Assembly: GCA_035267815.1 (NCBI GenBank)
Contig: DATFLK010000168.1
Coordinates: 1 to 7,578 of the forward strand
Direction: 5' to 3'
Length of the DNA stretch: 7,578 nt
Origin: DATFLK01 sp035267815
GTDB lineage: Bacteria > Pseudomonadota > Zetaproteobacteria > Mariprofundales > Mariprofundaceae
Below the pieces are notes generated by a model. It saw nothing but the letters and a program-made list of their open reading frames with translations, searched no databases and was not told the DNA's origin. How positions within the stretch are numbered: the stretch's first letter is position 1; every line of letters begins with the position of its first letter. Both the position numbers and the translations under genes were made by a program. Shown here piece by piece: positions 1 through 7,577 of the stretch.

Positions 1-1
1 C

Positions 2-960
<959 letters not shown>

Positions 961-964
<4 letters not shown>

Positions 965-1458
965 GGCATACGATCAGCGTCCTGGTCGAGAACGAGTTCG
1001 GCGTGCTGACACGCATCGCCGGACTCTTCTCGGCACGCGGCTACAACATCGAGAGTCTCAACGTCGCCCCGACGCTCGACCCCACCATGAGCCGCATGAC
1101 GCTGGTGACCCGCGGCGACGAGCAGGTGATCGAACAGATCGAGAAGCAGCTCAACAAGCTGATCCCCGTCATCAAGACGGAGGATCTGACCCGCCAGTCT
1201 CACATGGAGCGGGAGATAATCCTGGTCAAGGTGAAGGCCACCGAGAAAACCCGCGCCGAGGTGCTGCGCATGGCCGAAGTGTTTCGAGCCAGTGTCGTCG
1301 ACGTCTCGGAGACGAGCTACACGCTCGAGCTGACCGGCAAGGCCGACAAGATCGACGCCTTCCTGCGCATGCTCGATCCGCTCGGCATCATCGAGATGAC
1401 CCGTACCGGCCCGGTCGGCATGCGCCGGGGCGCCCAGGGAATGAACATCGAGGGGTGA
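961..1458 (+). CDS. ilvH: Acetolactate synthase small (regulatory) subunit
   Basis: This regulatory partner of the large subunit stimulates its activity and confers valine feedback inhibition. The 165 residues match the usual length of the IlvH type (about 160-165). An N-terminal ACT domain (about residues 2-78) carries NEFGVLTRIAGLFSARGYNI followed by ESLNVAP. Gly14 and Asn29, positions tied to valine binding in E. coli IlvH, are both kept, so I infer the enzyme is valine-sensitive. The C-terminal domain (about 84-160) shows EREIILVKV, the VDVSETSYTLELTGK segment and the IIEMTRTGPVGMRRG tail. The ATG overlaps the upstream stop as ATGA, which implies translational coupling. The gene is not followed by ilvC; the next gene, folC, points the other way. 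It could equally be named ilvN. Confidence 0.96.
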
Positions 1459-1519
1459 TCAGGGAATCCTGAACACCGAGGCTCCGGCCTTTCCGCCTCC
1501 CCGACGCTCGGCCCTCTGC
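1459..1519. other. Convergent intergenic gap between ilvH and folC
   Basis: Both flanking genes end here, so a transcription terminator would be expected. The visible structures are weak: TCAGG/CCTGA with a 4-base loop (1459-1472), GAGGC (1478-1482) pairing with GCCTC (1495-1499), and CCGAG (1476-1480) pairing with CTCGG (1507-1511). None is followed by a convincing T-run on either strand. Termination may be Rho-dependent or use an imperfect bidirectional hairpin. Confidence 0.4.
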
Positions 1520-2668
1520 CTATCCTCTGGCATCCAGCCAGCGGGCGGCCGCCTGCATTGTCAGAAACGACCCCATAACCAGGAAACGCCCTTCGCTCCG
1601 GCTGGCCACGGTCCGTTCGAGCACGGCCTCGAGGGGTTCGGAGCCGGATGAACTGCCGCCCCCCATGACCAGTCTACGCGTTAGAGGTGAGAGCAATGGC
1701 GCCGCTTCCGACAGATCGCGATCCTCGCGCGTGAAAACGAGAATCGCCTCAAACGGCGCCAGCTCGGAGAGTACGGGCAGGGTCGCCCGTAGGGCATGCA
1801 TGTTATGCGCCGCATCAAGCCAGATCCGGCGCCCCTCCCATTCGATCCGCTGCAAACGGCCCGGAAGCTCCGTCGCGGAAATTGCCCGGGCCAGCTCCGG
1901 AAGGGCGACCGGGATCATTCCCGCCCCGTGCAGCCGCTCGACCGCCCGGTAGGCCAGGGCACCATTCATGCTCTGATGCGCCCCCCGCATTTTCATATCG
2001 GACAGCCCGTCTCCCGGTTCAACGAACTCGATATCCGGCCGGTGCCGCTGCAGCACGCGCGACACCGCCTCCACCTGCGGGGCGCTGATCGCCCAGCGGC
2101 AGCCATCCACCGCAAACGCCTTCTCCGCGGCGATCGCCGCCAGGTCGTCCCCAAGCCAGGCCTGGTGGTCGAGACCGACGGGGGTGATCAGTGCCATCTC
2201 CGCCGCTACCGCCGTGGTCGCATCAAGCCGCGCCCCGACGCCGGCCTCCAGCACCTCGGCATCAACCCGCTCCCGGGCAAAGAGATGCAGCGCTAGGCAG
2301 GTCGCCACCTCGAAGTAGGAGGCGCCGACCTCGATGGCATACGGCACTATCGTCTGAAGCAGCGCCCGCAACCGATCGTCCGTCACGGGAACAGAGTCGA
2401 TCCGGATGCGCTCGTTGAAGCAATGGATATGGGGAGAGGTGTAGAGCCCGACCCTCAGCCCGGCACGCTGCAACGCATTCGCCAGCATGAAGGCGGTCGA
2501 ACCCTTGCCGTTGGTACCGGCGATGCGCACCCGCAGACGCGGACGCTGTAGTGGGAAACGCTCGAGCAGCAGCTGCATGCGCGCATGGCCCGGACGGTAG
2601 TCCCGGTCGGCCGCGGGCGCGCCGAGCTGCGCCAACCAGCGGTCAATCTCGGAGCTGGGTTGCGGCAA
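1520..2668 (-). CDS. folC: FolC-like folylpolyglutamate synthase / dihydrofolate synthase (divergent)
   Basis: This cytosolic Mur-ligase-family enzyme adds glutamate to dihydropteroate and/or reduced folates, using ATP. The N-terminal ATPase domain has the P-loop AGTNGKGST (50-58) and YTSPHIHCFNERIRI (76-90); FEVATCLALHLFA (119-131), LDHQAWLGD (167-175) and ELPGRLQRI (267-275) are also family-typical. At 382 residues it is shorter than E. coli FolC (about 420). Several signatures are altered: EAGVGARLDATT (141-152) where ExGxGGRxDATN is usual, EKAFAVDG (182-189) where EKAGI is usual, and DAAHNMHA (285-292) where HNP is usual. The start is TTG with no Shine-Dalgarno; CCCTCC, the complement of one, precedes it. 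I keep it because Trp11 then falls where homologues have it and no other in-frame start lies between it and the accD stop. It lies 28 bp after accD, the common accD-folC order. The family is confident; dual activity is not shown. Confidence 0.9.
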   Translation of the reverse strand: MPQPSSEIDRWLAQLGAPAADRDYRPGHARMQLLLERFPLQRPRLRVRIAGTNGKGSTAFMLANALQRAGLRVGLYTSPHIHCFNERIRIDSVPVTDDRLRALLQTIVPYAIEVGASYFEVATCLALHLFARERVDAEVLEAGVGARLDATTAVAAEMALITPVGLDHQAWLGDDLAAIAAEKAFAVDGCRWAISAPQVEAVSRVLQRHRPDIEFVEPGDGLSDMKMRGAHQSMNGALAYRAVERLHGAGMIPVALPELARAISATELPGRLQRIEWEGRRIWLDAAHNMHALRATLPVLSELAPFEAILVFTREDRDLSEAAPLLSPLTRRLVMGGGSSSGSEPLEAVLERTVASRSEGRFLVMGSFLTMQAAARWLDARG

Positions 2669-2696
2669 TGGAGGGTTACGGTCGGCGGAAGACGGC

Positions 2697-3566
<870 letters not shown>

Positions 3567-3574
3567 CGCATTCC

Positions 3575-4360
3575 CTAAAAAAGAAGTTCATCGACCTGTG
3601 TAAGCATACGCACATGCGACAGGTTCAGCCTCTCGACCTCTGCGGTCAAGACATTCAAGGTCTCGGGCTTCATATGGTAGAGGTAGACGGGCACCTTGCC
3701 CTGCCCCTCGAACTTCTTGAGCTCCTCGGCCATGCCCTGCGGCGTCAGATGGCCGCTGATCTGGGCCAGGTTCTCATAGGCATTGGGGAAGGAGCAATCC
3801 ATGATGATGCCCTTGAGGTTGGGCTGGGCGTTCGCCACACGCCAGATCTCCTCGGTATGGCCCGTATCGGCCGTATAGATGAACTGCATGCCGTTCTTCT
3901 CGACTAGGAAACCGGTACACGGCACCGGATGGTTGACCGGAATAGCCGTCACGGTGACTCCATCGGCCTCCACCGGCTCGCCGGGCACGATCTCCTCGAA
4001 AGCGAGAATAGCATCCTCCTCGGAGGGAATCTTGGTGAAATCGGGCCAGATCTGGTCGTTCAGGAAGGAGCGGCGCAGGTGCTCGATGTTCTCCTTCAGA
4101 CTGTGGATGACGATACGGCGATTGGCATTGGCCCCACCCAGCCGTTTCAGCGAACGGTTGTCGGCCAGGAAGGCGATATCCTTGATATGATCAAGATGGG
4201 TGTGACTCAGGAAGATATGGCGGATGCCGTACTGCTCCTCCAGGTTCAGCGCCTCGGTCGGCGAACCCGCATCGAGGAGGATCGAGTCGTCCACCAGAAA
4301 GGAGGTCAGGTGAAACCCCAACAGCTGCCCTCCATAACATCCCAATACCTTGATTCTCAA
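3575..4360 (-). CDS. Metallo-beta-lactamase-fold hydrolase, class II cyclic-nucleotide phosphodiesterase-like
   Basis: The 261 residues form one metallo-beta-lactamase domain with no signal peptide or membrane segment, so it is probably cytosolic. Metal ligands can be assigned: HTHLDH (53-58), His144 in VNHPVPCTGF (142-151), Asp165 in YTADTG (162-167), His204 in SGHLT and His229 in YLYHMKP (226-232). The TADTGHTEEIW block with the following IIMDCSFPN, plus HTHLDHIKD, is the pattern I associate with bacterial relatives of class II cAMP phosphodiesterases (yeast PDE1, Vibrio CpdP). The residues after HLDH differ from the classical eukaryotic signature, so the substrate is inferred: cAMP, another cyclic nucleotide or a different phosphodiester. 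The start is TTG, overlapping the trpA stop as TTGA, with AGGGGG about eight bases upstream. The next gene is accD, 8 bp on. Family is confident; reaction is moderate at best. Confidence 0.85.
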   Translation of the reverse strand: MRIKVLGCYGGQLLGFHLTSFLVDDSILLDAGSPTEALNLEEQYGIRHIFLSHTHLDHIKDIAFLADNRSLKRLGGANANRRIVIHSLKENIEHLRRSFLNDQIWPDFTKIPSEEDAILAFEEIVPGEPVEADGVTVTAIPVNHPVPCTGFLVEKNGMQFIYTADTGHTEEIWRVANAQPNLKGIIMDCSFPNAYENLAQISGHLTPQGMAEELKKFEGQGKVPVYLYHMKPETLNVLTAEVERLNLSHVRMLTQVDELLF

Positions 4361-5175
4361 TCCGAGCCCCCTTTTTCTAGGGCGGAGTGCATCCGGGAGG
4401 CTGCCTGCGCCACGGCATTTATCATCATAGAGCGATCGGCGAGATGCTCGGTGATTTGCGTCACGAAATGGCTCCCGACCACCACACCGTCGGCGAACGC
4501 CGCCACCTGCCGCACCTGTTCGGGCGTCTTGACGCCGAAACCGACACAGATCGGCAGCGGTGTCAGCTTGCGAATCTCGGACACCTGCGCCTGCACCTCG
4601 CCCATATCCCCCATCTGCGCGCCGGTGATCCCGGTCAGCGAGACGTAGTAGATGAAGCCGCCGGCACTCTGTGCGGCGAGCTGTCGGCGCTCCGGCGAGG
4701 AGGTGGGTGCCAGCAGGCGGATACTACAGATCCCCTCCGCTTTCAGGGCGGCATCGAGCTCACCGGCCTCCTCGGGCGGAATATCGACCAGCAGTACACC
4801 GTCCACCCCCGCCTGCGCGGCACGCTCGGCGAAGCGCGTATAACCCATGGCATAGACCACGTTGGCATAGCCCATCAGCACGATGCCGATGTCGGCATAG
4901 CCGGCACGCACCGAGGCGGCCAGACGGAAGACATCGTTCATCCTCGTGCCGGCGGCGAGGGCACGTTCGCTGGCCGCCTGAATCACCGGCCCGTCGGCCA
5001 TCGGATCGGAGAAGGGCATGCCGATCTCGAGCACATCGACTTGGCCGGCCAGGGCGTGAAGCAGCTTTTCGGAGACCGCAGGGTCCGGATCGCCGGCGGT
5101 CAGATAGCCGACCAGTGCGGCACGGCTCTCGTCGCGGCAACGGGCGAAACAGGCGGAGAGGCGATCGTCACTCAT
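4357..5175 (-). CDS. trpA: Tryptophan synthase alpha subunit
   Basis: This subunit cleaves indole-3-glycerol phosphate to indole and glyceraldehyde-3-phosphate, and passes indole through a tunnel to TrpB in the alpha2-beta2 complex. Its 272 residues are normal. The signature VDVLEIGMPFSDPMADGPVIQAAS (about 47-69, shown here in part) holds catalytic Glu50 and Asp61. YYVSLTGITGA (177-187) and VGFGVKTPEQ (211-220) form the phosphate-binding side, and GVVVGSHFV (230-238) has His-Phe where many homologues have smaller residues. The ATG overlaps the trpB stop as ATGA. The Shine-Dalgarno GAGGAGGAG lies inside the trpB tail about four bases upstream, so the two subunits should be translated in a coupled way. 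Downstream it overlaps the phosphodiesterase-like gene by four bases. Confidence 0.98.
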   Translation of the reverse strand: MSDDRLSACFARCRDESRAALVGYLTAGDPDPAVSEKLLHALAGQVDVLEIGMPFSDPMADGPVIQAASERALAAGTRMNDVFRLAASVRAGYADIGIVLMGYANVVYAMGYTRFAERAAQAGVDGVLLVDIPPEEAGELDAALKAEGICSIRLLAPTSSPERRQLAAQSAGGFIYYVSLTGITGAQMGDMGEVQAQVSEIRKLTPLPICVGFGVKTPEQVRQVAAFADGVVVGSHFVTQITEHLADRSMMINAVAQAASRMHSALEKGGSD

Positions 5176-6407
5176 TCCTCCTCCTCATCGTCGCTCGCGC
5201 CGAGGCGCTGCCAGACCGTGTTGAGGTCCTTGTCGCCGCGGCCGGAGAGGTTGACCAAGATCGCCTGGTCCGGGGACATGGTCCTAGCCATGCGCGCGGC
5301 TGCGGCGATGGCATGGCTCGACTCCAGTGCCGGCAGGATGCCCTCGCAGCGGGCCAGCATCCGGAAGGCCTCCAGCGCCTCCTCATCGGTCGCCGTCTCA
5401 AGCTCCAGTCGGCCCGACTCGTGCATCGCCGCCAACTCCGGCCCGACACCGGGGTAATCGAGCCCGGCGGAGATGCTGTGGGTACCCTCGATCTGTCCCT
5501 CGTCGTCCTCCAGCAGGTAGGTGAGATTGCCGTGCAGGATACCGGGCCGTCCGGCGGCCAGCGAGGCCGCATGCTCGCCACTGGTCACGCCGTGCCCGGC
5601 CGCCTCGACCGCCACCAGCCGCACATCGTCGTCGTACATCGGATGCAGCAGACCCATGGCGTTGGAGCCGCCGCCGACACAGGCCACCGCCACATCCGGC
5701 AGCCGGCCGATCTGCTCGAGACACTGCTGCCGCGCCTCTTGGCCGATCACGGCATGGAACTGGCGCACCATCAGCGGATAGGGGTGCGGGCCTGCCACCG
5801 TTCCGATCACATAGAAGGTATCGCGGCAGCTGGAGACCCAGGCGCGCATCGCCTCGTTCATCGCGTCCTTGAGCGTGGCGCTGCCGGCATCGACCGGGAT
5901 CACATTGGCCCCCAGAAGGCGCATGCGAAAGACGTTGGGCGCCTGACGCTCGGTATCCTCACGGCCCATGTAAACATCACACTGCATGCCGAACATCGCC
6001 GCCACCGTCGCCGTCGCCACGCCGTGCTGACCGGCACCGGTCTCGGCGATCACCCGCTTCTTGCCCATGCGCCGGGCCAGAAGCCCCTGGCCGATGGTGT
6101 TGTTGATCTTGTGCGCACCGGTATGGGTCAGGTCCTCGCGCTTGAGCAGGATCTGCGCGCCGCCGACCTCCTTGGAGAGGTGCCTGGCGTGATAGAGCGG
6201 CGTGGCGCGCCCGACATAGTCGCGCAGCAGCTGCATGCGCTCCTCCTGGAAGGATTCATCCCTCCAAGCCTCGAAGAATGCCTCCTCCAGCTCCCTGAGC
6301 GGACCCATCAGGGTCTCGGAGACATAGCGGCCGCCGAAACGGCCGAAGTGCCCGCCCGCATCGGGGGCGTGGCGAATCTCAAAATCGTATTGGGATGACC
6401 CTGACAC
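5172..6407 (-). CDS. trpB: Tryptophan synthase beta subunit
   Basis: This PLP enzyme joins indole and serine to make tryptophan, the last step of the pathway. Its 411 residues match the family (about 395-410). It begins with HFGRFGGRYVSETLM (20-34), then has LKREDLTHTGAHKINN (88-103) with PLP-binding Lys100, AETGAGQHGVATAT (121-134) with catalytic Glu122, PLP-phosphate loop GGGSNA (245-250), EGTHSISAGLDYPGVGPE (307-324) and LSGRGDKD (387-394). It belongs to the standard TrpB1 type that pairs with TrpA. The start is GTG, preceded by GAGGAG at about five bases, 21 bp after trpF. The C-terminus is strongly acidic (SDDEEEE), and the four Glu codons double as the ribosome site for trpA. Confidence 0.98.
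   Translation of the reverse strand: MSGSSQYDFEIRHAPDAGGHFGRFGGRYVSETLMGPLRELEEAFFEAWRDESFQEERMQLLRDYVGRATPLYHARHLSKEVGGAQILLKREDLTHTGAHKINNTIGQGLLARRMGKKRVIAETGAGQHGVATATVAAMFGMQCDVYMGREDTERQAPNVFRMRLLGANVIPVDAGSATLKDAMNEAMRAWVSSCRDTFYVIGTVAGPHPYPLMVRQFHAVIGQEARQQCLEQIGRLPDVAVACVGGGSNAMGLLHPMYDDDVRLVAVEAAGHGVTSGEHAASLAAGRPGILHGNLTYLLEDDEGQIEGTHSISAGLDYPGVGPELAAMHESGRLELETATDEEALEAFRMLARCEGILPALESSHAIAAAARMARTMSPDQAILVNLSGRGDKDLNTVWQRLGASDDEEEE
5173..5190 (-). promoter_or_regulatory. Ribosome binding site of trpA embedded in the acidic tail of trpB
   Basis: Read on the minus strand, GATGAGGAGGAGGAATGA encodes Asp-Glu-Glu-Glu-Glu-stop of TrpB and at the same time gives a near-ideal AGGAGG with a four-base spacer to the trpA ATG. 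The overlap of stop and start predicts re-initiation by ribosomes finishing trpB, which would balance the two subunits. Confidence 0.8.
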
Positions 6408-6428
6408 CTGCGCTCCTCTTGTTGATCG

Positions 6429-7037
6429 TTACCGGATACGGGAGACGAAATCGCGGAGTTTGTCGTGATCCTTCACACCCGGCATGGACTCCACGCCGGA
6501 GGATACATCCACGGCGAACCAATGGCGAATGGCAACCGCCTCCTCCACGTTCTCGGCATCTAGGCCGCCGGCCAGAATCAGCGGATGGTCGTGCTCGAAC
6601 CCCTCCAGAAGCCGCCAGTCGAAGCGCTGTCCCGTACCGCCGTACACCCCCTCAGGCGCCCTGGCATCGAGCAGCACCGGACAGTGATAGGCGTGGGCGC
6701 GGTGCAGATCCTCTGCTCCTGCGACCGGCACCGCCTTGACCACGCGGCGGCGCTGCGCCTCACAGAACTCCGGCGATTCGTCGCCGTGCAGCTGCAGCAC
6801 GTCGAGCGGGCAGTGCTGCACCACATCGGCGATATCCGCCTCGCTCGGATTAACGAACAGCCCGGCCGCCGTGACATAGGGGGGAAGCTGGCGGATGATC
6901 GCCGCCGCCTTGATCGGCGGGATGAAGCGGGGGCTCTTGTCATAGAAGACGAAACCGAGTGCATCAACGCCGAGATCGGCCGCAAACAGCGCATCCTCGA
7001 CCCTGGTGATACCACACACCTTAATACGTGTACGCAC
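6429..7037 (-). CDS. trpF: Phosphoribosylanthranilate isomerase
   Basis: The enzyme performs the Amadori rearrangement of N-(5'-phosphoribosyl)anthranilate to CdRP, the third step of tryptophan synthesis. Its 202 residues form a single TIM barrel. Catalytic Cys8 lies in RIKVCGIT (4-11) and the general acid Asp124 in VLLDA (121-125). Other family blocks are LGFVFYDKSPRFI (27-39), LQLHGDE (81-87), GGTGQRFDW (133-141), LAGGLDAENV (155-164) and VDVSSGVES (177-185). The start is GTG, with AAGGGGG four bases upstream; the initial Met-Arg-Thr-Arg-Ile-Lys matches the usual short run before KVCG, so the start is well supported. It is the first gene of the trpFBA-hydrolase-accD-folC series. The spacer before it is structured and may hold the operon's promoter. 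Confidence 0.97.
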   Translation of the reverse strand: MRTRIKVCGITRVEDALFAADLGVDALGFVFYDKSPRFIPPIKAAAIIRQLPPYVTAAGLFVNPSEADIADVVQHCPLDVLQLHGDESPEFCEAQRRRVVKAVPVAGAEDLHRAHAYHCPVLLDARAPEGVYGGTGQRFDWRLLEGFEHDHPLILAGGLDAENVEEAVAIRHWFAVDVSSGVESMPGVKDHDKLRDFVSRIR

Positions 7038-7076
7038 TGAACCCCCTTAAAGAAGCGCGGACCATGAACATCCCGC

Positions 7077-7106
7077 CAAAACCATGCACGCAAGTGTTTG
7101 GTTTTG
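7077..7106. repeat. Inverted repeat / hairpin with CAAAACCA-TGGTTTTG arms
   Basis: CAAAACCA (7077-7084) is exactly complementary to TGGTTTTG (7099-7106). Inside, CAC (7087-7089) pairs with GTG (7094-7096) around a four-base loop, GCAA on the plus strand and TTGC on the minus strand. On the plus strand a G-T pair adds one more step, so the hairpin is slightly stronger as plus-strand RNA, although the flanking genes are read from the minus strand. Confidence 0.6.
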
Positions 7107-7109
7107 TGA

Positions 7110-7139
7110 GAAAAGGAAAAACCGCGTTTTTTCCTTTTC
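7110..7139. repeat. Perfect 12-bp inverted repeat with 6-base loop; possible terminator
   Basis: GAAAAGGAAAAA (7110-7121) is the exact reverse complement of TTTTTCCTTTTC (7128-7139), around the loop CCGCGT. The stem is mostly A-T with two G-C pairs in the middle and two arm-end G-C pairs. Either strand has a pyrimidine-rich, T-rich descending arm, so it could act as a weak bidirectional terminator after cysE, as a processing hairpin, or as a protein-binding palindrome. A classical GC stem plus T-tail is absent, so terminator function is uncertain. Confidence 0.6.
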
Positions 7140-7181
7140 ATCCTGATTTTTGGCAGGAGACCAAACAATCAGCATCTACTT

Positions 7182-7577
7182 TTATATCCCGCCGCCGCCG
7201 ACGAAACGCTCCAGCTTCGAGTGCTCCTCCTGGATATCGCGTTGCACCTGCTCCAGATCGGCCGACTTGCCCGCCTCCGGATGGATCGCGTCGATACGCG
7301 AATTCACGTCGTCGAGCAGCTTCAATACGTGCTTGATCGCCTCGCCCACGGGATTGGGCATCAGGTGGTGGTCAAGGTTGATCCGGCCGCCCTCGATAAT
7401 CGTCTCGCCGGAGCCGACCACCGTGCCCGGGATACCGATCACGGTCGAGTGCGCCGGCACATCCTTCAACAGCACCGTGTTGGCACCAATGCGGGAGTGC
7501 TCGCCGATCGTAATGGCGCCCAGCACCTTGGCCCCGGCACCGACGATGACACCGTCTTTCAGGGTCGGATGGCGCTT
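7182..7577 (-). CDS. cysE: Serine O-acetyltransferase, C-terminal part (gene runs off the right edge)
   Basis: The enzyme transfers an acetyl group from acetyl-CoA to serine, giving O-acetylserine for cysteine synthesis. The frame is open to the window edge; 131 residues remain and the N-terminal helical domain is outside. The left-handed beta-helix is clear from hexapeptide-type repeats after KRHPTLKDGVIVGAGAKVLG (first 20 visible residues), then AITIGEHSRIGANTVLLKDVP and STVIGIPGTVV. The conserved His of KRHPTL belongs to the active-site region. After LDHHLMPNPVGEAI comes a helical, charged tail with coiled-coil character. The protein ends in GGGGI; a C-terminal Ile is the residue by which SAT docks into the CysK active site in the E. 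coli and Haemophilus complexes. It is transcribed toward trpF. Confidence 0.96.
   Translation of the reverse strand, partial: KRHPTLKDGVIVGAGAKVLGAITIGEHSRIGANTVLLKDVPAHSTVIGIPGTVVGSGETIIEGGRINLDHHLMPNPVGEAIKHVLKLLDDVNSRIDAIHPEAGKSADLEQVQRDIQEEHSKLERFVGGGGI

Larger units (their letters stand above)
7038..7181 (-). promoter_or_regulatory. AT-richer structured spacer between cysE and trpF; possible operon leader
   Basis: This is the longest non-coding stretch of the window and is visibly richer in A and T than the genes. It contains two inverted repeats (annotated separately) and a competing 8-base complement between 7160-7167 and 7095-7102. A TATAAA hexamer (minus strand, 7186-7181) overlaps the cysE stop and could be a -10 element, but no good TTGACA lies 16-18 bases upstream. 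If used, transcription would begin near 7174 and the hairpins would lie in the 5' untranslated RNA of trpF. The alternative is that they end or stabilise the cysE transcript. Confidence 0.35.

Noticed and set aside
1459..1519. A strong bidirectional terminator between the convergent ilvH and folC
   Set aside because: Only five-base stems without T-runs are present, so I describe the gap but do not annotate a terminator.
4387..5457. A 356-codon plus-strand open frame over trpA and the end of trpB
   Set aside because: Same reasoning: antisense shadow of conserved genes with low-complexity composition and no ribosome site I could trust.
4671..6398. A 575-codon plus-strand open frame across trpA and trpB
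   Set aside because: It lies antisense to two confidently identified genes, is extremely Arg/His/Pro-rich with no recognisable motif, and reflects the lack of stops in GC-rich antisense frames.
7061..7090. Two copies of CATGGT on the minus strand upstream of trpF as a possible operator
   Set aside because: Six-base repeats about 20 bases apart are expected by chance and match no regulator site I can name.
6578..7168. A long minus-strand frame starting in the cysE-trpF spacer and running through trpF in another frame, with Trp-Phe-Trp near its start
   Set aside because: It has no stop until deep inside trpF, so it does not look like a leader peptide, and the trpF reading frame is certain. 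The Trp codons are mentioned only as a side note.
7028..7336. Plus-strand 102-codon frame over the spacer and the end of cysE
   Set aside because: The second half is antisense to cysE and turns into Arg-rich low complexity; no motif or ribosome site supports it.
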